A DNA stretch of 64,000 nt. Source: Pseudonocardia sp. N23. Its GTDB lineage: Bacteria > Actinomycetota > Actinomycetes > Mycobacteriales > Pseudonocardiaceae. Numbering within the stretch: the stretch's first letter is position 1; every line of letters begins with the position of its first letter. Location: assembly GCF_002583555.1 (NCBI RefSeq), contig NZ_BEGX01000114.1, positions 236,863 through 300,862 of the forward strand. The letters run 5' to 3'. The position numbers were made by a program, and so were the translations under genes. The notes under the pieces were generated by a model that had not been told where the DNA came from, ran no database searches, and saw only the letters and a program-made list of their open reading frames with translations. Positions 26,562-34,886 of the stretch are shown in pieces.

Positions 26562-27230
26562 TCACACCCGGGCGCCGACGGGGTCCTCGGCGAGGCCGGC
26601 ACTGCGCGTGTCGCTCACCAGCAGCGATGCGACCGTGCTGACCACGGCGACGAACGCCGGGTAGAGGCCGACGGCGAGACCTCCGAACGTCGGGACCGGC
26701 TGCGTCGCCAGCAGCGGGGTGACCGCGCCCGCCCAGCACCCCGGCGAGGTTGTAGGCCATGGCGGCGCCCGTGTAGCGGTAGCGCGTCGCGAACAGCTCG
26801 GGCAGCTGCCCACCGACCGGCCCGTAGGCGATGCCGACGACCCCGAGCACCAGGGACAGTCCCGACCCGAACCCCCACGGCGTGCCGATGCCGAGCACCG
26901 GGAACGCGATCAGCCCCAGGACGACGGCGAGCACCTCGCCCCACGGGAACAGTACTGGTGACGCAGACCACTCAGGTGCCCGAACAGGTACGACTCGGAC
27001 ATGGAAGCCCGCGACGAAGCAGATCGACGACACGAGCGTCGCCCAGCGCGGCCCGTTGCGGTCGACACGCGTCCCGAACACCGCCGCCGACAGTCCCAGC
27101 ATCACCCTGCCCAGCTGGAACGGCAGCGAGCTCGCGACACCGGAGATGTTCAGGCCCTTCTCCAGCGGCAAGACGGCGCGGCGGATGTCCGGCCACGGTC
27201 GCGGGCAGTCCCGTGTCGGGCTCGGGCCTC
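26562..27230 (-). pseudogene. Decayed MFS transporter (metabolite:H+ symporter type), C-terminal half with frameshift
   Basis: Two minus-strand frames together give the second half of an MFS protein. The first (about 27230-26740) has WATLVSSICFVAGF, GLSLVLGVVGIAYGPVGGQL and TRYRYTGAAMAYNLAGVLGG; the sequence then shifts frame near 26740 and continues with AVTPLLATQPVPTFGGLAVG and LYPAFVAVVSTVASLLVSDT. GQLPELFATRYRYTG is the conserved loop of shikimate/alpha-ketoglutarate-type symporters. The N-terminal six helices are missing. A sequencing error could explain the frameshift but not the missing half. Confidence 0.75.
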
Positions 27231-27256
27231 CGGGTCGGGCGTGATTGGCTCGGACC

Positions 27257-28426
27257 ATGACGTTCCCCCTCGACGGCATCCGCGTCGTGACGTTCGACCA
27301 CGCCGTGTCCGTCCCCTACGCCGGGCGGCTGCTCGCCGACCTGGGCGCCGATGTCGTCAAGGTCGAGCGGCCCGGCGGCGACTTCGCCCGCTTCTACGAC
27401 ACGGCGGCGGGCGACGTCTCCTCCTACTTCGCATGGATCAACCGCGGCAAGCGGTCCGTCGTGCTCGACCTCAAGTCACCGGCCGGGCTCGCGGCCGCGC
27501 ACCGGCTCGTCGACACCGCCGACGTCGTGCTCGCCAACCTCGGCCCCGGCGCCACCGCCCGGCTCGGCCTCGACGGCGACACCCTCCGCGCCCGGCTCCC
27601 CCGGCTCGTCACCTGCGAGCTGACCGGCTACGGCGACGGCGGACCCGCTGCCGGCCGCAAGGCCTACGACGCCCTCATGCAGTCCGAGGCAGGGCTCCTC
27701 GAGCTCACCGGCGACGGTCCCGTCACCGCCCGCGCAGGCATCTCCGTCGCCGACATCGCCGCCGGGGTACAGGTCCACGCCGCCGTCCTCGCCGCGCTGC
27801 TGCACCGCGAGCGCACCGGCGAGGGCGCCACCCTGCGCATCTCGCTGCTCGAGGCGCTCACGGAGTGGATGCACCAGCCGATGCTCTACGCGCTGGGCAC
27901 CGGCGCGCCGCCCCCGCGCACCGGCGGGCACCACCCCTCGATCGCCCCCTACGGGCCGTTCCTCTGCGGCGACGGCGTCTCGGTGCACCTGGCCGTCCAG
28001 AACGAACGCGAGTGGGCGCGGCTGTGCGCCGTCGTCCTCGGCGACGCGACCCTGGCGACCGACCCCCGCTTCACGACGGTGCGCGGCCGCGTCGCGGACC
28101 GGGACGCGCTGCACCACGAGATCGACCGCCGCCTGGCGACGATCACCGCCGAGCGGGCCGGCGAGCTGCTCGACGAGGCCGACATCGCCTGGACCCGGGT
28201 CGGGCTGGTCGCCGACCTGCCCGCGCACCCGCAGCTCGTCGCCCGGGACCGGTGGCGCCCGGTGGCCGTCCCCGGCGGCGCGACGGTGCCGATGGCGGTG
28301 CCGCCCGTCGACTCCTCGGCCTGGCCCGCCCCCGACGGCACCGTCCCCGCCCTCGGCGCCCACACCCGCGAGGTGCTGACGGAGCTGGGCTACAGCGGCG
28401 CCGACCTCGACGCCCTCGCCGACTGA
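27257..28426 (+). CDS. CaiB/BaiF family (family III) CoA transferase
   Basis: 389 aa. LDGIRVVTFDHAVSVPYAGR (about 5-24) and LLADLGADVVKVERPGGDFA are the family III N terminus; the Asp expected to carry the glutamyl/aspartyl-CoA intermediate lies in the region KAYDALMQSEAGLLELTG (about 137-154). It moves CoA between carboxylic acids; the substrate is unknown. ATG at 27257. It lies next to the decayed MFS gene and may be the survivor of an uptake-and-activation pair. A second, distinct family III transferase is at 46575. Confidence 0.9.
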   Translation: MTFPLDGIRVVTFDHAVSVPYAGRLLADLGADVVKVERPGGDFARFYDTAAGDVSSYFAWINRGKRSVVLDLKSPAGLAAAHRLVDTADVVLANLGPGATARLGLDGDTLRARLPRLVTCELTGYGDGGPAAGRKAYDALMQSEAGLLELTGDGPVTARAGISVADIAAGVQVHAAVLAALLHRERTGEGATLRISLLEALTEWMHQPMLYALGTGAPPPRTGGHHPSIAPYGPFLCGDGVSVHLAVQNEREWARLCAVVLGDATLATDPRFTTVRGRVADRDALHHEIDRRLATITAERAGELLDEADIAWTRVGLVADLPAHPQLVARDRWRPVAVPGGATVPMAVPPVDSSAWPAPDGTVPALGAHTREVLTELGYSGADLDALAD

Positions 28427-28440
28427 CGGCTCGCGCGCAA

Positions 28441-28478
28441 CCTCACTGCTGCGAATCCGCCCGTCGACAGCAGTGAGG
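28441..28478. repeat. Perfect inverted repeat after the CoA transferase
   Basis: Two 11-base arms (CCTCACTGCTG, 28441-28451, and its exact complement, 28468-28478) surround 16 bases, starting 14 bases past the stop codon. The arms are less GC-rich than the usual terminators here, so it may be a protein-binding site or a weak terminator. Confidence 0.45.
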
Positions 28479-28562
28479 ATTGCGGCCGACCTTCCGGGCC
28501 CGACCGTCCGGGCACACCGGTGGGCGGCAGGCTCCGGCCGGTCGCAGGGCCCGGACAGCAGA

Positions 28563-28590
28563 ACGCCGGCCCCCTGCAAGGGGCCGGCGT
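28563..28590. terminator. Terminator downstream of clpX
   Basis: A perfect 11-bp stem (28563-28573 with 28580-28590) with a 6-base loop, 16 bases past the clpX stop on the minus strand. It could also block read-through from the CoA transferase on the other strand. Confidence 0.65.
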
Positions 28591-28606
28591 CCGGCAGTTC
28601 GTGAAC

Positions 28607-29887
28607 TCAGGCGGAGCGGTCGCGCCGCTCCCGGCGCGGAGGCTGCCGGGGCACGATCGTCGGGTTGACGTTGCTGCGGACGGTCTCCTCCGTCACCACG
28701 ACCTTGGCGACGTCGTCGCGGCTCGGGATGTCGTACATGACCGACTGCAGCACCTCCTCCATGATCGCGCGCAGCCCACGGGCACCGGTCCCGCGCAGGA
28801 TGGCCTGGTCGGCGACCGCCTCGAGCGCGTCGTCGGTGAACTCCAGCTCCACGCCGTCCATCTCGAACAGCTTGCGGTACTGCTTCACCAGCGCGTTGCG
28901 AGGCTCGGTCAGGATCTTGACCAGGGCCTCCTTGTCGAGCGAGGTCACCGAGGCCACGACCGGGAGCCGGCCGATGAACTCCGGGATCAGCCCGAACTTG
29001 ATGAGGTCCTCGGGCATCGTGTCGCCGAAGCTCTCCGACGACTCGAGCTCGTTCTTCGACCTGATCTCCGCGCCGAAGCCCAGACCACGGCGGCCCACCC
29101 GGTCACCGATGATCTTCTCCAGGCCTGCGAAGGCACCGGCCACGATGAACAGCACGTTCGTCGTGTCGATCTGGATGAACTCCTGGTGCGGGTGCTTGCG
29201 GCCGCCCTGCGGCGGGACGCTCGCGGTGGTGCCCTCGAGGATCTTCAGCAGCGCCTGCTGCACCCCCTCGCCGGAGACGTCGCGCGTGATCGACGGGTTC
29301 TCCGACTTGCGGGCGATCTTGTCGACCTCGTCGATGTAGATGATGCCCGTCTCGGCACGCTTGACGTCGTAGTCCGCCGCCTGGATCAGCTTCAGCAGGA
29401 TGTTCTCGACGTCCTCGCCGACGTACCCGGCCTCCGTGAGCGCGGTCGCGTCGGCGATGGCGAAGGGCACGTTGAGCAGCTTGGCCAGCGTCTGCGCGAG
29501 GTAGGTCTTGCCGCAGCCCGTGGGCCCCAGCATCAGGATGTTCGACTTCGCGAGCTCGACGCCGTCGCCGTCGGCTCCGCGCGCCTTGTCGCCGGCCTGG
29601 ATGCGCTTGTAGTGGTTGTAGACCGCGACCGACAGCGTCCGCTTGGTGCCGGACTGGCCCACGACGTACTGGTCGAGGAAGTCGTGGATCTCGGCGGGCT
29701 TGGGCAGCTCGTCGAGCTTCACCTCACCGGCCTCGGCCAGCTCTTCCTCGATGATCTCGTTGCAGAGATCGATGCACTCGTCGCAGATGTAGACGCCTGG
29801 ACCCGCGATCAGCTTCTTGACCTGCTTCTGACTCTTCCCGCAGAAGGAGCACTTGAGGAGGTCACCGCCGTCACCGATGCGTGCCAT
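28607..29887 (-). CDS. clpX: ATP-dependent Clp protease ATP-binding subunit ClpX
   Basis: AAA+ unfoldase that feeds tagged proteins to ClpP. 426 aa. The N-terminal zinc domain is CSFCGKS (about residues 12-18) and CDECIDLC (about 37-44); Walker A GPTGCGKTY (about 120), Walker B IIYIDEVDKI, and the pore loop GYVGEDVE follow. The ATG at 29887 (MARIGDGGDLLKCSFC) matches the family start. It is separated from clpP by 159 bp containing two hairpins, so it may also have its own promoter. Confidence 0.97.
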   Translation of the reverse strand: MARIGDGGDLLKCSFCGKSQKQVKKLIAGPGVYICDECIDLCNEIIEEELAEAGEVKLDELPKPAEIHDFLDQYVVGQSGTKRTLSVAVYNHYKRIQAGDKARGADGDGVELAKSNILMLGPTGCGKTYLAQTLAKLLNVPFAIADATALTEAGYVGEDVENILLKLIQAADYDVKRAETGIIYIDEVDKIARKSENPSITRDVSGEGVQQALLKILEGTTASVPPQGGRKHPHQEFIQIDTTNVLFIVAGAFAGLEKIIGDRVGRRGLGFGAEIRSKNELESSESFGDTMPEDLIKFGLIPEFIGRLPVVASVTSLDKEALVKILTEPRNALVKQYRKLFEMDGVELEFTDDALEAVADQAILRGTGARGLRAIMEEVLQSVMYDIPSRDDVAKVVVTEETVRSNVNPTIVPRQPPRRERRDRSA

Positions 29888-29910
29888 GAGTGCAGACCCC
29901 AGTCCCATCC

Positions 29911-29983
29911 GGCACACCACGCGGTGTGCCCGCTCGTGACGGTACCTGCCGAGCACGCTTCCCGGGGAGCGTCGAAACGCTCC
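29911..29983 (-). promoter_or_regulatory. Two hairpins in the clpX leader
   Basis: Perfect 8-bp stem 29911-29918 with 29923-29930 (4-base loop), and perfect 7-bp stem 29966-29972 with 29977-29983 (4-base loop). They lie between clpP and clpX and may terminate the clpP transcript partially or mark a processing point. Confidence 0.4.
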
Positions 29984-30046
29984 GATCGGGAAACGGCTCG
30001 GCAGACGGTCGTGTCGGGGCCCCGGAGGACCCCGCCGACGGCTGTG

Positions 30047-30676
30047 TCAGCCGACGGCCGAGAGCTTGCGGCTCTGGATGATCTCGTCGACGATCCCGTA
30101 GTCCTTGGCCTCGGGGGCAGTGAGGATCCGGTCGCGCTCGATGTCCTCGTGCACCTGCTCGGGCGTACGCCCGCTGTGCTTGGCGAGGGTGGCCTCGAGC
30201 AGCCGCCGCATCCGGGTGATCTCCGCAGCCTGGATCTCCAGGTCGGACACCTGGCCGTAGAAGCCCTCGGTGGCCGGCTGGTGGATCAGGATCCGGGCGT
30301 TCTGCACCGCGAGACGGCGGCCCGGGGTACCGGCGGCGAGCAGCACCGCGGCGGCCGACGCCGCCTGCCCGAGGCAGACGGTCTGGATGTCGGGCCGGAT
30401 GAACTGCATCGTGTCGTAGATCGCCATCAGCGACGTGAACGACCCGCCGGGCGAGTTGATGTACATGCTGATCTCACGATCGGGGTCCGCGGACTCCAGG
30501 CACAGCAGCTGCGCCATGACGTCGTTGGCCGACGCGTCGTCGATCTGCACGCCGAGGAAGATGATGCGCTCCTCGAACAGCTTGTTGTACGGGTTCGACT
30601 CCTTGACCCCGTAGCTCGTGCGCTCGACGAAGGAGGGAAGCACGTAGCGGGAGCTGGGCATCTCGAAGCGACTCAC
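30047..30676 (-). CDS. clpP2: ATP-dependent Clp protease proteolytic subunit, second copy
   Basis: 209 aa serine protease subunit. GQAASAAAVLLAAGTPGRR (about residues 107-125) carries the catalytic Ser, and ARILIHQPA the catalytic His; the Asp follows near DIERDRILT. Its GTG start overlaps the upstream clpP stop as GTGA. Actinobacteria make a mixed ClpP1P2 barrel in which both subunits are needed; this copy, with SAAA after the nucleophile, corresponds to the ClpP2-like type, by analogy. Confidence 0.96.
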   Translation of the reverse strand: MSRFEMPSSRYVLPSFVERTSYGVKESNPYNKLFEERIIFLGVQIDDASANDVMAQLLCLESADPDREISMYINSPGGSFTSLMAIYDTMQFIRPDIQTVCLGQAASAAAVLLAAGTPGRRLAVQNARILIHQPATEGFYGQVSDLEIQAAEITRMRRLLEATLAKHSGRTPEQVHEDIERDRILTAPEAKDYGIVDEIIQSRKLSAVG

Positions 30677-31335
30677 TTGGCACTCCCGTTCCCGTTTGCC
30701 GCGGCGGCGTCGGGCAGCTGCCCGGCCCGCGAGATCACGTGGTCGACGAAGCCGTACTCGAGGGCCTCCTGCGCGGAGAACCAGCGGTCGCGGTCGAAGT
30801 CGGCCGTGATCTTCTCGACGGTCTGGCCGGTGTGGCTCGCGATCAGCTCGGCCATCTCACGCTTGTGCCGGCGGAACAGCTCCGCCTGGATGGAGATGTC
30901 CGACTCGGTGCCACCGACACCCGCGGACGGCTGGTGCATGAGGATCTGGCAGTGCGGCAGCGCGAAGCGCTTGCCGCGCGTGCCCGCCGACAGCAGGAAC
31001 TGGCCCATCGAGGCGGCCAGGCCCATCGCATAGGTGGCCACGTCGCACTCGATGAACTCCATCGTGTCGAAGATGGCCATGCCCGCGGTCACCGAACCGC
31101 CGGGCGAGTTGATGTACAGCGCGATGTCGGCGTGCGGGTCCTCGGCCGACAGCAGCAGCATCTGCGCCGCGATCCGGTTCGCGATGTCGTCGTCGACCTG
31201 CTGGCCGAGAACGATGATCCGCTGCTGGAGAAGTCGCTCGTAGACGGAGTCCGACAACGTCATCGACGCCGTGGCTCCACGGCGCATCTCCTGCGGCAGG
31301 CCCGCGGAACGCGGGCCGCTGTCCTCGTGGCTCAC
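30673..31335 (-). CDS. clpP1: ATP-dependent Clp protease proteolytic subunit, first copy
   Basis: 220 aa. GLAASMGQFLLSAGTRGKRF holds the catalytic Ser and LPHCQILMHQPSAG the His; ITADFDRDRWFSAQEALEYG includes the Asp. GTG at 31335 is preceded by GAGGAGGG, a strong ribosome binding site, so I prefer it to the much longer open frame. A 40-residue N-terminal extension before DSVYERLLQQRII is probably a propeptide removed by self-processing. Together with clpP2 it makes the barrel that ClpX caps. Confidence 0.96.
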   Translation of the reverse strand: MSHEDSGPRSAGLPQEMRRGATASMTLSDSVYERLLQQRIIVLGQQVDDDIANRIAAQMLLLSAEDPHADIALYINSPGGSVTAGMAIFDTMEFIECDVATYAMGLAASMGQFLLSAGTRGKRFALPHCQILMHQPSAGVGGTESDISIQAELFRRHKREMAELIASHTGQTVEKITADFDRDRWFSAQEALEYGFVDHVISRAGQLPDAAAANGNGSAK

Positions 31336-31466
31336 GAGCCCTCCTCGACGGTCGTTCGTTGCTGAGCCTGCAGGCTCAATCACGTCATTCCTGCCTTCTG
31401 GTCCGTACCCGGCTCGTGTACCCGGTCGGCCCCGGGCGTCCGGGGTGGACCGTGTCGCCGACCCTA

Positions 31467-31492
31467 CGCGGACGCCGGGACCGGCGTCCGCG
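31467..31492 (-). terminator. Terminator of tig
   Basis: A perfect 10-bp stem (31467-31476 with 31483-31492) and 6-base loop, 51 bases after the tig stop on the minus strand and 132 bases before clpP1. Confidence 0.55.
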
Positions 31493-31503
31493 TTCGGGCA
31501 GGT

Positions 31504-31521
31504 TGTTCGCTGTGGGCGCAC
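31504..31521 (-). promoter_or_regulatory. ClgR-like operator upstream of clpP1
   Basis: TGTTCGC-TGTG-GGCGCAC resembles the ClgR box known from corynebacteria and streptomycetes (core CGCYNANRGCG), with one mismatch in the core (T for A). It lies about 170 bases upstream of clpP1, where ClgR would be expected to activate the clpP operon. Single match by eye. Confidence 0.35.
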
Positions 31522-31542
31522 CGGGCGCCCGCGGCACGACGA

Positions 31543-33024
31543 TCAGGCGCTGGTGGACGCGCCCTTGGTGGCGTCGGAGTCGGCGTCGTCCGGCGTGTCG
31601 GAGTCGGCCTCGGCGGCCTCGTCGGGCGCGGGGTCGGACGCATCGGCCTCGACCACGTCGCCCTCGACGACACCGCCCTCGACGACCTCGGGGGCCTCGT
31701 CGGCCGGACCGAGCAGGTCGCTCAGGTCGACCGCGGTGCCCGCCTCGTCGGTGACGGTGGCGGCACGGACGGCGACGATGAGCGCCTTGCTGCGCCGCAC
31801 GTCGGAGTAGATCGCGCCGAGCTGGCCCGACTGCTGGATGCGCTGGACGAACTCGTCGGGCGACATCCCGTACTGCTGCGCCTGGTAGACGATGCGCTCG
31901 GTGAGCTCCCCGTCGCTGACCGAGACCTCCTCCGAGTCCGCGAGCGCGTCGAGGATCAGCCGCACCTTGACCGACTTCTCGGCCTCGTCGCGGGCCTCGG
32001 CGTCGAACTCCTCGCGGGTCTTGCCCTGCGTCTCGAGGAACTCCGCGAACTTCGCGTCGTCGTGGTCGAACGCGTGGACGGCGTCGTGCAGGGTCGACTC
32101 GAGCTCGGCGGTGACGACCGACTCCGGCAGCGGGACGTCGGTGCCGTCGACGATCGCGTCGAGCACCTTGTCGCGGGCCTGCGAGACCTGCTCCATGCGC
32201 CGGACGCGGCCGAGCCGCTCGCGCAGGTCCGCGGTCAGCTCGTCGAGCGTGTCGAACTCGCTGGCGAGCTGGGCGAACTCGTCGTCGGCGTCGGGGAGGC
32301 TGCGCTCCTTGACGGCGGTGACGGTGACGGTGACCTCGGCGTCCTTGTCGGCGTACTCCCCGGCGACGAGAGTCGAGGTGAAGGTCTTCGACTCGCCGGC
32401 GGACAGACCGGTGATGGCCTCGTCGATGCCGTCGATCAGGCCGCCCTGGCCGACCTGGTAGGAGAACCCGGTGGTCGCGGCCTCCTCGATCTCCTTGCCG
32501 TCGACCGACGCGGAGAGGTCGATCTGGACGAAGTCGTCGTTCGCGGCGGCGCGCTCGACGCCGGTGAGGGTGCCGAAGCGGGCGCGCAGCGAGTCGAGCT
32601 GCTCGGTGACCTGCTCGTCGGTGACCGACACGTCGTCGACCGTGACGGTGACGCCGTCGAGGTCGGGCAGCGTGATCTCGGGCCGGACGTCGACCTCGGC
32701 GGTGAAGGCCAGCTTGTCGCCGTCGGCGATCTCGGTGACCTCGATGTCGGGCTGCCCGATCGGGGTGACCTTCTCCGACGCCGTCACGGCCTCGCTGTAC
32801 TTGCCGGGGATCGCGCCGTTCACGACCTCGTCGAGGACGACGCCACGGCCCAGGCGGGCCTCCAGGATGCGGGCCGGCGCCTTGCCCGGGCGGAACCCGG
32901 GGATGCGGACCTGCTGGGCGATCTTCTTGTACGCGCGGTCGAAGTCGGGCTTGAGCTCGTCGAACGGCACCTCGACGTTGAAACGGACGCGCGTCGGGCT
33001 GAGGTGCTCGACGGTGCTCTTCAC
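31543..33024 (-). CDS. tig: Trigger factor
   Basis: Ribosome-bound chaperone with prolyl isomerase activity. 493 aa from GTG at 33024, matching KSTVEHLSPTRVRFNVEVPF at the start of homologues. The ribosome-binding loop is IPGFRPGKAPARI (about residues 40-52, GFRxGxxP signature). The PPIase domain follows (about 155-245, ANDDFVQIDLSASVDG), then the helical C-terminal domain. An acidic tail of 60 residues rich in D/E/A/S is typical of high-GC actinobacteria. First gene of tig-clpP1-clpP2-clpX. Confidence 0.96.
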   Translation of the reverse strand: MKSTVEHLSPTRVRFNVEVPFDELKPDFDRAYKKIAQQVRIPGFRPGKAPARILEARLGRGVVLDEVVNGAIPGKYSEAVTASEKVTPIGQPDIEVTEIADGDKLAFTAEVDVRPEITLPDLDGVTVTVDDVSVTDEQVTEQLDSLRARFGTLTGVERAAANDDFVQIDLSASVDGKEIEEAATTGFSYQVGQGGLIDGIDEAITGLSAGESKTFTSTLVAGEYADKDAEVTVTVTAVKERSLPDADDEFAQLASEFDTLDELTADLRERLGRVRRMEQVSQARDKVLDAIVDGTDVPLPESVVTAELESTLHDAVHAFDHDDAKFAEFLETQGKTREEFDAEARDEAEKSVKVRLILDALADSEEVSVSDGELTERIVYQAQQYGMSPDEFVQRIQQSGQLGAIYSDVRRSKALIVAVRAATVTDEAGTAVDLSDLLGPADEAPEVVEGGVVEGDVVEADASDPAPDEAAEADSDTPDDADSDATKGASTSA

Positions 33025-33350
33025 GGTGGTACTCCTCGGACTGGCGGCCGGCGATGTTGGCGGTTCCGCGCTCCGCGCCGTGTGGCCTCCCGGTCCTGCC
33101 GAGTTGGCGGCGTCCGGGCTGGTCACACGATGCGCGGTGTGGTTCCGACCGCGCGATGGCGGTCGTGACGCCGGCGCGACGACGTCAACGGTCCGGCCGA
33201 GTCTAGGCGAGCCGCCACGGGCCCCGATGCCGGACCGGTACGACGTGCGCGCCACGTCACCGTCACTGCCTGTCCATCGACGCGCCACGGCCCGCTCCAG
33301 CGCCGGCCCGGGCACCGGTCCGGGCGGGTCCGGGCAGGGCCGGGCCCGGG
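33025..33350. other. Intergenic region upstream of tig
   Basis: 326 bp between tig and the small Asp23-like gene. On the minus strand CTAGACT near 33200 could be a sigma-70 -10 element for tig; I see no matching -35. No tRNA, repeat or credible small gene was found. Confidence 0.4.
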
Positions 33351-33695
33351 TCAGGACGCTGCGGAGCCGGCGACGGGCAGCACGACGTCGGCGAACGTGA
33401 CGTCGACGGGGACGGGGCCGAGCACGGCACGGACCCGTTGCGCCACCGACTCGGCGAGCGCGGGCAGCGGTGTCCCGAAGCGGACGACGACCGCGACCTG
33501 GGCCGGCTCCGCCGGGCCGCCGACGCGGACGCCGAGCAGCCGCCGCCCCGGCAGGTAGGACGCGACCGCGCCGAACGGCCCACCGTCGAGGCGCTCCACG
33601 TCCGGGTGGGCGAGCACGGCGGCGGCGACGGCGTCGGCGACCTCGCGCGGCGCCGACGTGCCGGGCACGGGATGCGGGGCGGCGGGCTCGGTCAC
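33351..33695 (-). CDS. Small Asp23/Gls24-like protein
   Basis: 114 aa. AAVLAHPDVERLDGGPFGAV (about residues 26-45) followed by LLGVRVGGPAEPAQVAVVVR and GPVPVDVTFADVV has the helix-strand-strand-helix-strand layout of Asp23/Gls24 proteins. Asp23 proteins gather at the cytoplasmic face of the membrane and respond to cell-wall or alkaline stress. GTG start. The call rests on pattern and on the neighbours (CsbD, ECF sigma, two further Asp23-like genes). Confidence 0.55.
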   Translation of the reverse strand: MTEPAAPHPVPGTSAPREVADAVAAAVLAHPDVERLDGGPFGAVASYLPGRRLLGVRVGGPAEPAQVAVVVRFGTPLPALAESVAQRVRAVLGPVPVDVTFADVVLPVAGSAAS

Positions 33696-33726
33696 ACCGT
33701 CACGCTAGCGCTCCGACGCACACGAC

Positions 33727-33754
33727 GGGCCCCGGACGTCGACGTCCGGGGCCC
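33727..33754 (-). terminator. Terminator of the CsbD gene
   Basis: A 28-base perfect palindrome (14-base arms 33727-33740 and 33741-33754), 15 bases after the CsbD stop on the minus strand. It also lies upstream of the small Asp23-like gene, which must therefore have its own promoter or rely on read-through. Confidence 0.7.
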
Positions 33755-33769
33755 GCGCACGTGGTGCGG

Positions 33770-33943
33770 CTACTTCTTGAACGCGTCCTTGACCTTCTCG
33801 CCGGCCTGCTTGAGGTTGCCGGCCACCTGGTCCTTCTTGCCCTCGGCCTCGAGGCTGCGGTCGTCGGTCGCCTTACCGGCGCCCTCCTTCGCCTTGCCGG
33901 CCATCTCCTGAGCCTTGTTGTCGATCTTGTCGCCCAAACCCAT
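33770..33943 (-). CDS. CsbD family stress protein
   Basis: 57 aa, highly charged and lysine-rich: MGLGDKIDNKAQEMAGKAKE, then a DDRSLEAEGKKDQVAGNLKQ stretch, ending VKDAFKK. The GKxxxxxG, EAEGKxDQ and GxxKQAGEKVKD elements are the CsbD pattern. Members are abundant under general stress in many bacteria and have no known enzyme function. ATG at 33943 has GAGGAGG 6 bases upstream. Its strand and position place it in the envelope-stress island. Confidence 0.92.
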   Translation of the reverse strand: MGLGDKIDNKAQEMAGKAKEGAGKATDDRSLEAEGKKDQVAGNLKQAGEKVKDAFKK

Positions 33944-34148
33944 GTCGACCTCCTCGCGATGGTCCCGGCCCCGGGGGTGATCCCGGAGGCTTCGGTGCCG
34001 TCCACATCCGGGTACCCCGCACCCCGGCGACCTACACGGCGACGGGGCGGAGGATTTCGGGTCGCAGTATGGTGAGGACGGTCACAGTGCACACGGTGGT
34101 AAGCCTGTCCGGGTACGGGCCCACCAGGTTCGACATCCGGGGGGAGCG

Positions 34149-34886
34149 GTGACGGCGTTGCAGGATGCCGGAGACGTCCGTCCCGAGACGCGCCCGACGT
34201 CGCCGGCGCCAGCCTCGACGGGCCCTGCGGCGCGCACACCCCGGGACGTCCGCCCGACGGCCCGGCCACCGGCACCACCGCGGCCGGCACCCGGCACGGT
34301 GACCTCCGCCGCGGCTCCCGTCGTCGCCACACCCACCGACCTCGACGAGCAGACGCTGGTCGTGCGCGCCCAGGAGGGCGACGTCCGCGCGTTCGAGGCG
34401 CTCGCCCGTCGCCACCAGGTGGCTCTCTACCGGCTGGCGGTGCGGGTGCTCGGCAACCGCTCCGACGCCGAGGACGCCCTGCAGGACGCCCTTCTCGACG
34501 CGTGGCGGCGGATCGGGTCGTTCCGCGGCGACGCCGCGTTCTCCACCTGGCTGTACCGGATCGTGACGAACCGCTGCCTCGGCCTGCTGCGCCGCAGCCG
34601 GCCGACGACGCCGGTGGCCGACCTGTCGGAGGCGGGCGACGTCGTGGGGGCCACGCGGGCGGCGTCGCCGGAACGTCAGGCCGAGCTCGACGCGGGGATG
34701 ACGGCGCTGGCCGCGGCCCTGGCGGAACTCCCGCACGACCAGCGGGTGTGCTTCGTGCTGCGTGAGCTGGAGGGCCTGGACTACACGGAGATCGCCGAGA
34801 TCGTCGGCACCGGTGAGACGACGGTGCGCGGGCGCATCCACCGGGCGCGCAAGACCCTCGCGGAGGTGATGCGGCCGTGGCGCTGA
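34149..34886 (+). CDS. ECF-type RNA polymerase sigma factor
   Basis: 245 aa. After a 60-residue proline/alanine-rich N-terminal extension, region 2 covers about residues 65-135 (DEQTLVVRAQEGDVRAFEAL, then DAEDALQDALLDAWRRIGSF) and region 4 about 180-240 (LPHDQRVCFVLRELEGLDYT, EIAEIVGTGETTVRGRIHRA). There is no region 1.1 or 3, so it is an ECF factor. GTG at 34149 follows GGGGGAG. It overlaps the next gene by 10 bases; that gene carries an anti-sigma zinc motif, so the pair is probably a sigma/anti-sigma unit. Confidence 0.93.
   Translation: MTALQDAGDVRPETRPTSPAPASTGPAARTPRDVRPTARPPAPPRPAPGTVTSAAAPVVATPTDLDEQTLVVRAQEGDVRAFEALARRHQVALYRLAVRVLGNRSDAEDALQDALLDAWRRIGSFRGDAAFSTWLYRIVTNRCLGLLRRSRPTTPVADLSEAGDVVGATRAASPERQAELDAGMTALAAALAELPHDQRVCFVLRELEGLDYTEIAEIVGTGETTVRGRIHRARKTLAEVMRPWR

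Noticed and set aside
27257..28426. Insertion element bounded by the inverted repeat at 28441
   Set aside because: No matching repeat lies on the other side of the CoA transferase and there is no transposase.
33025..33350. tRNA gene upstream of tig
   Set aside because: No TPsiC-loop-like sequence or cloverleaf could be drawn; the region shows only short GC hairpins.
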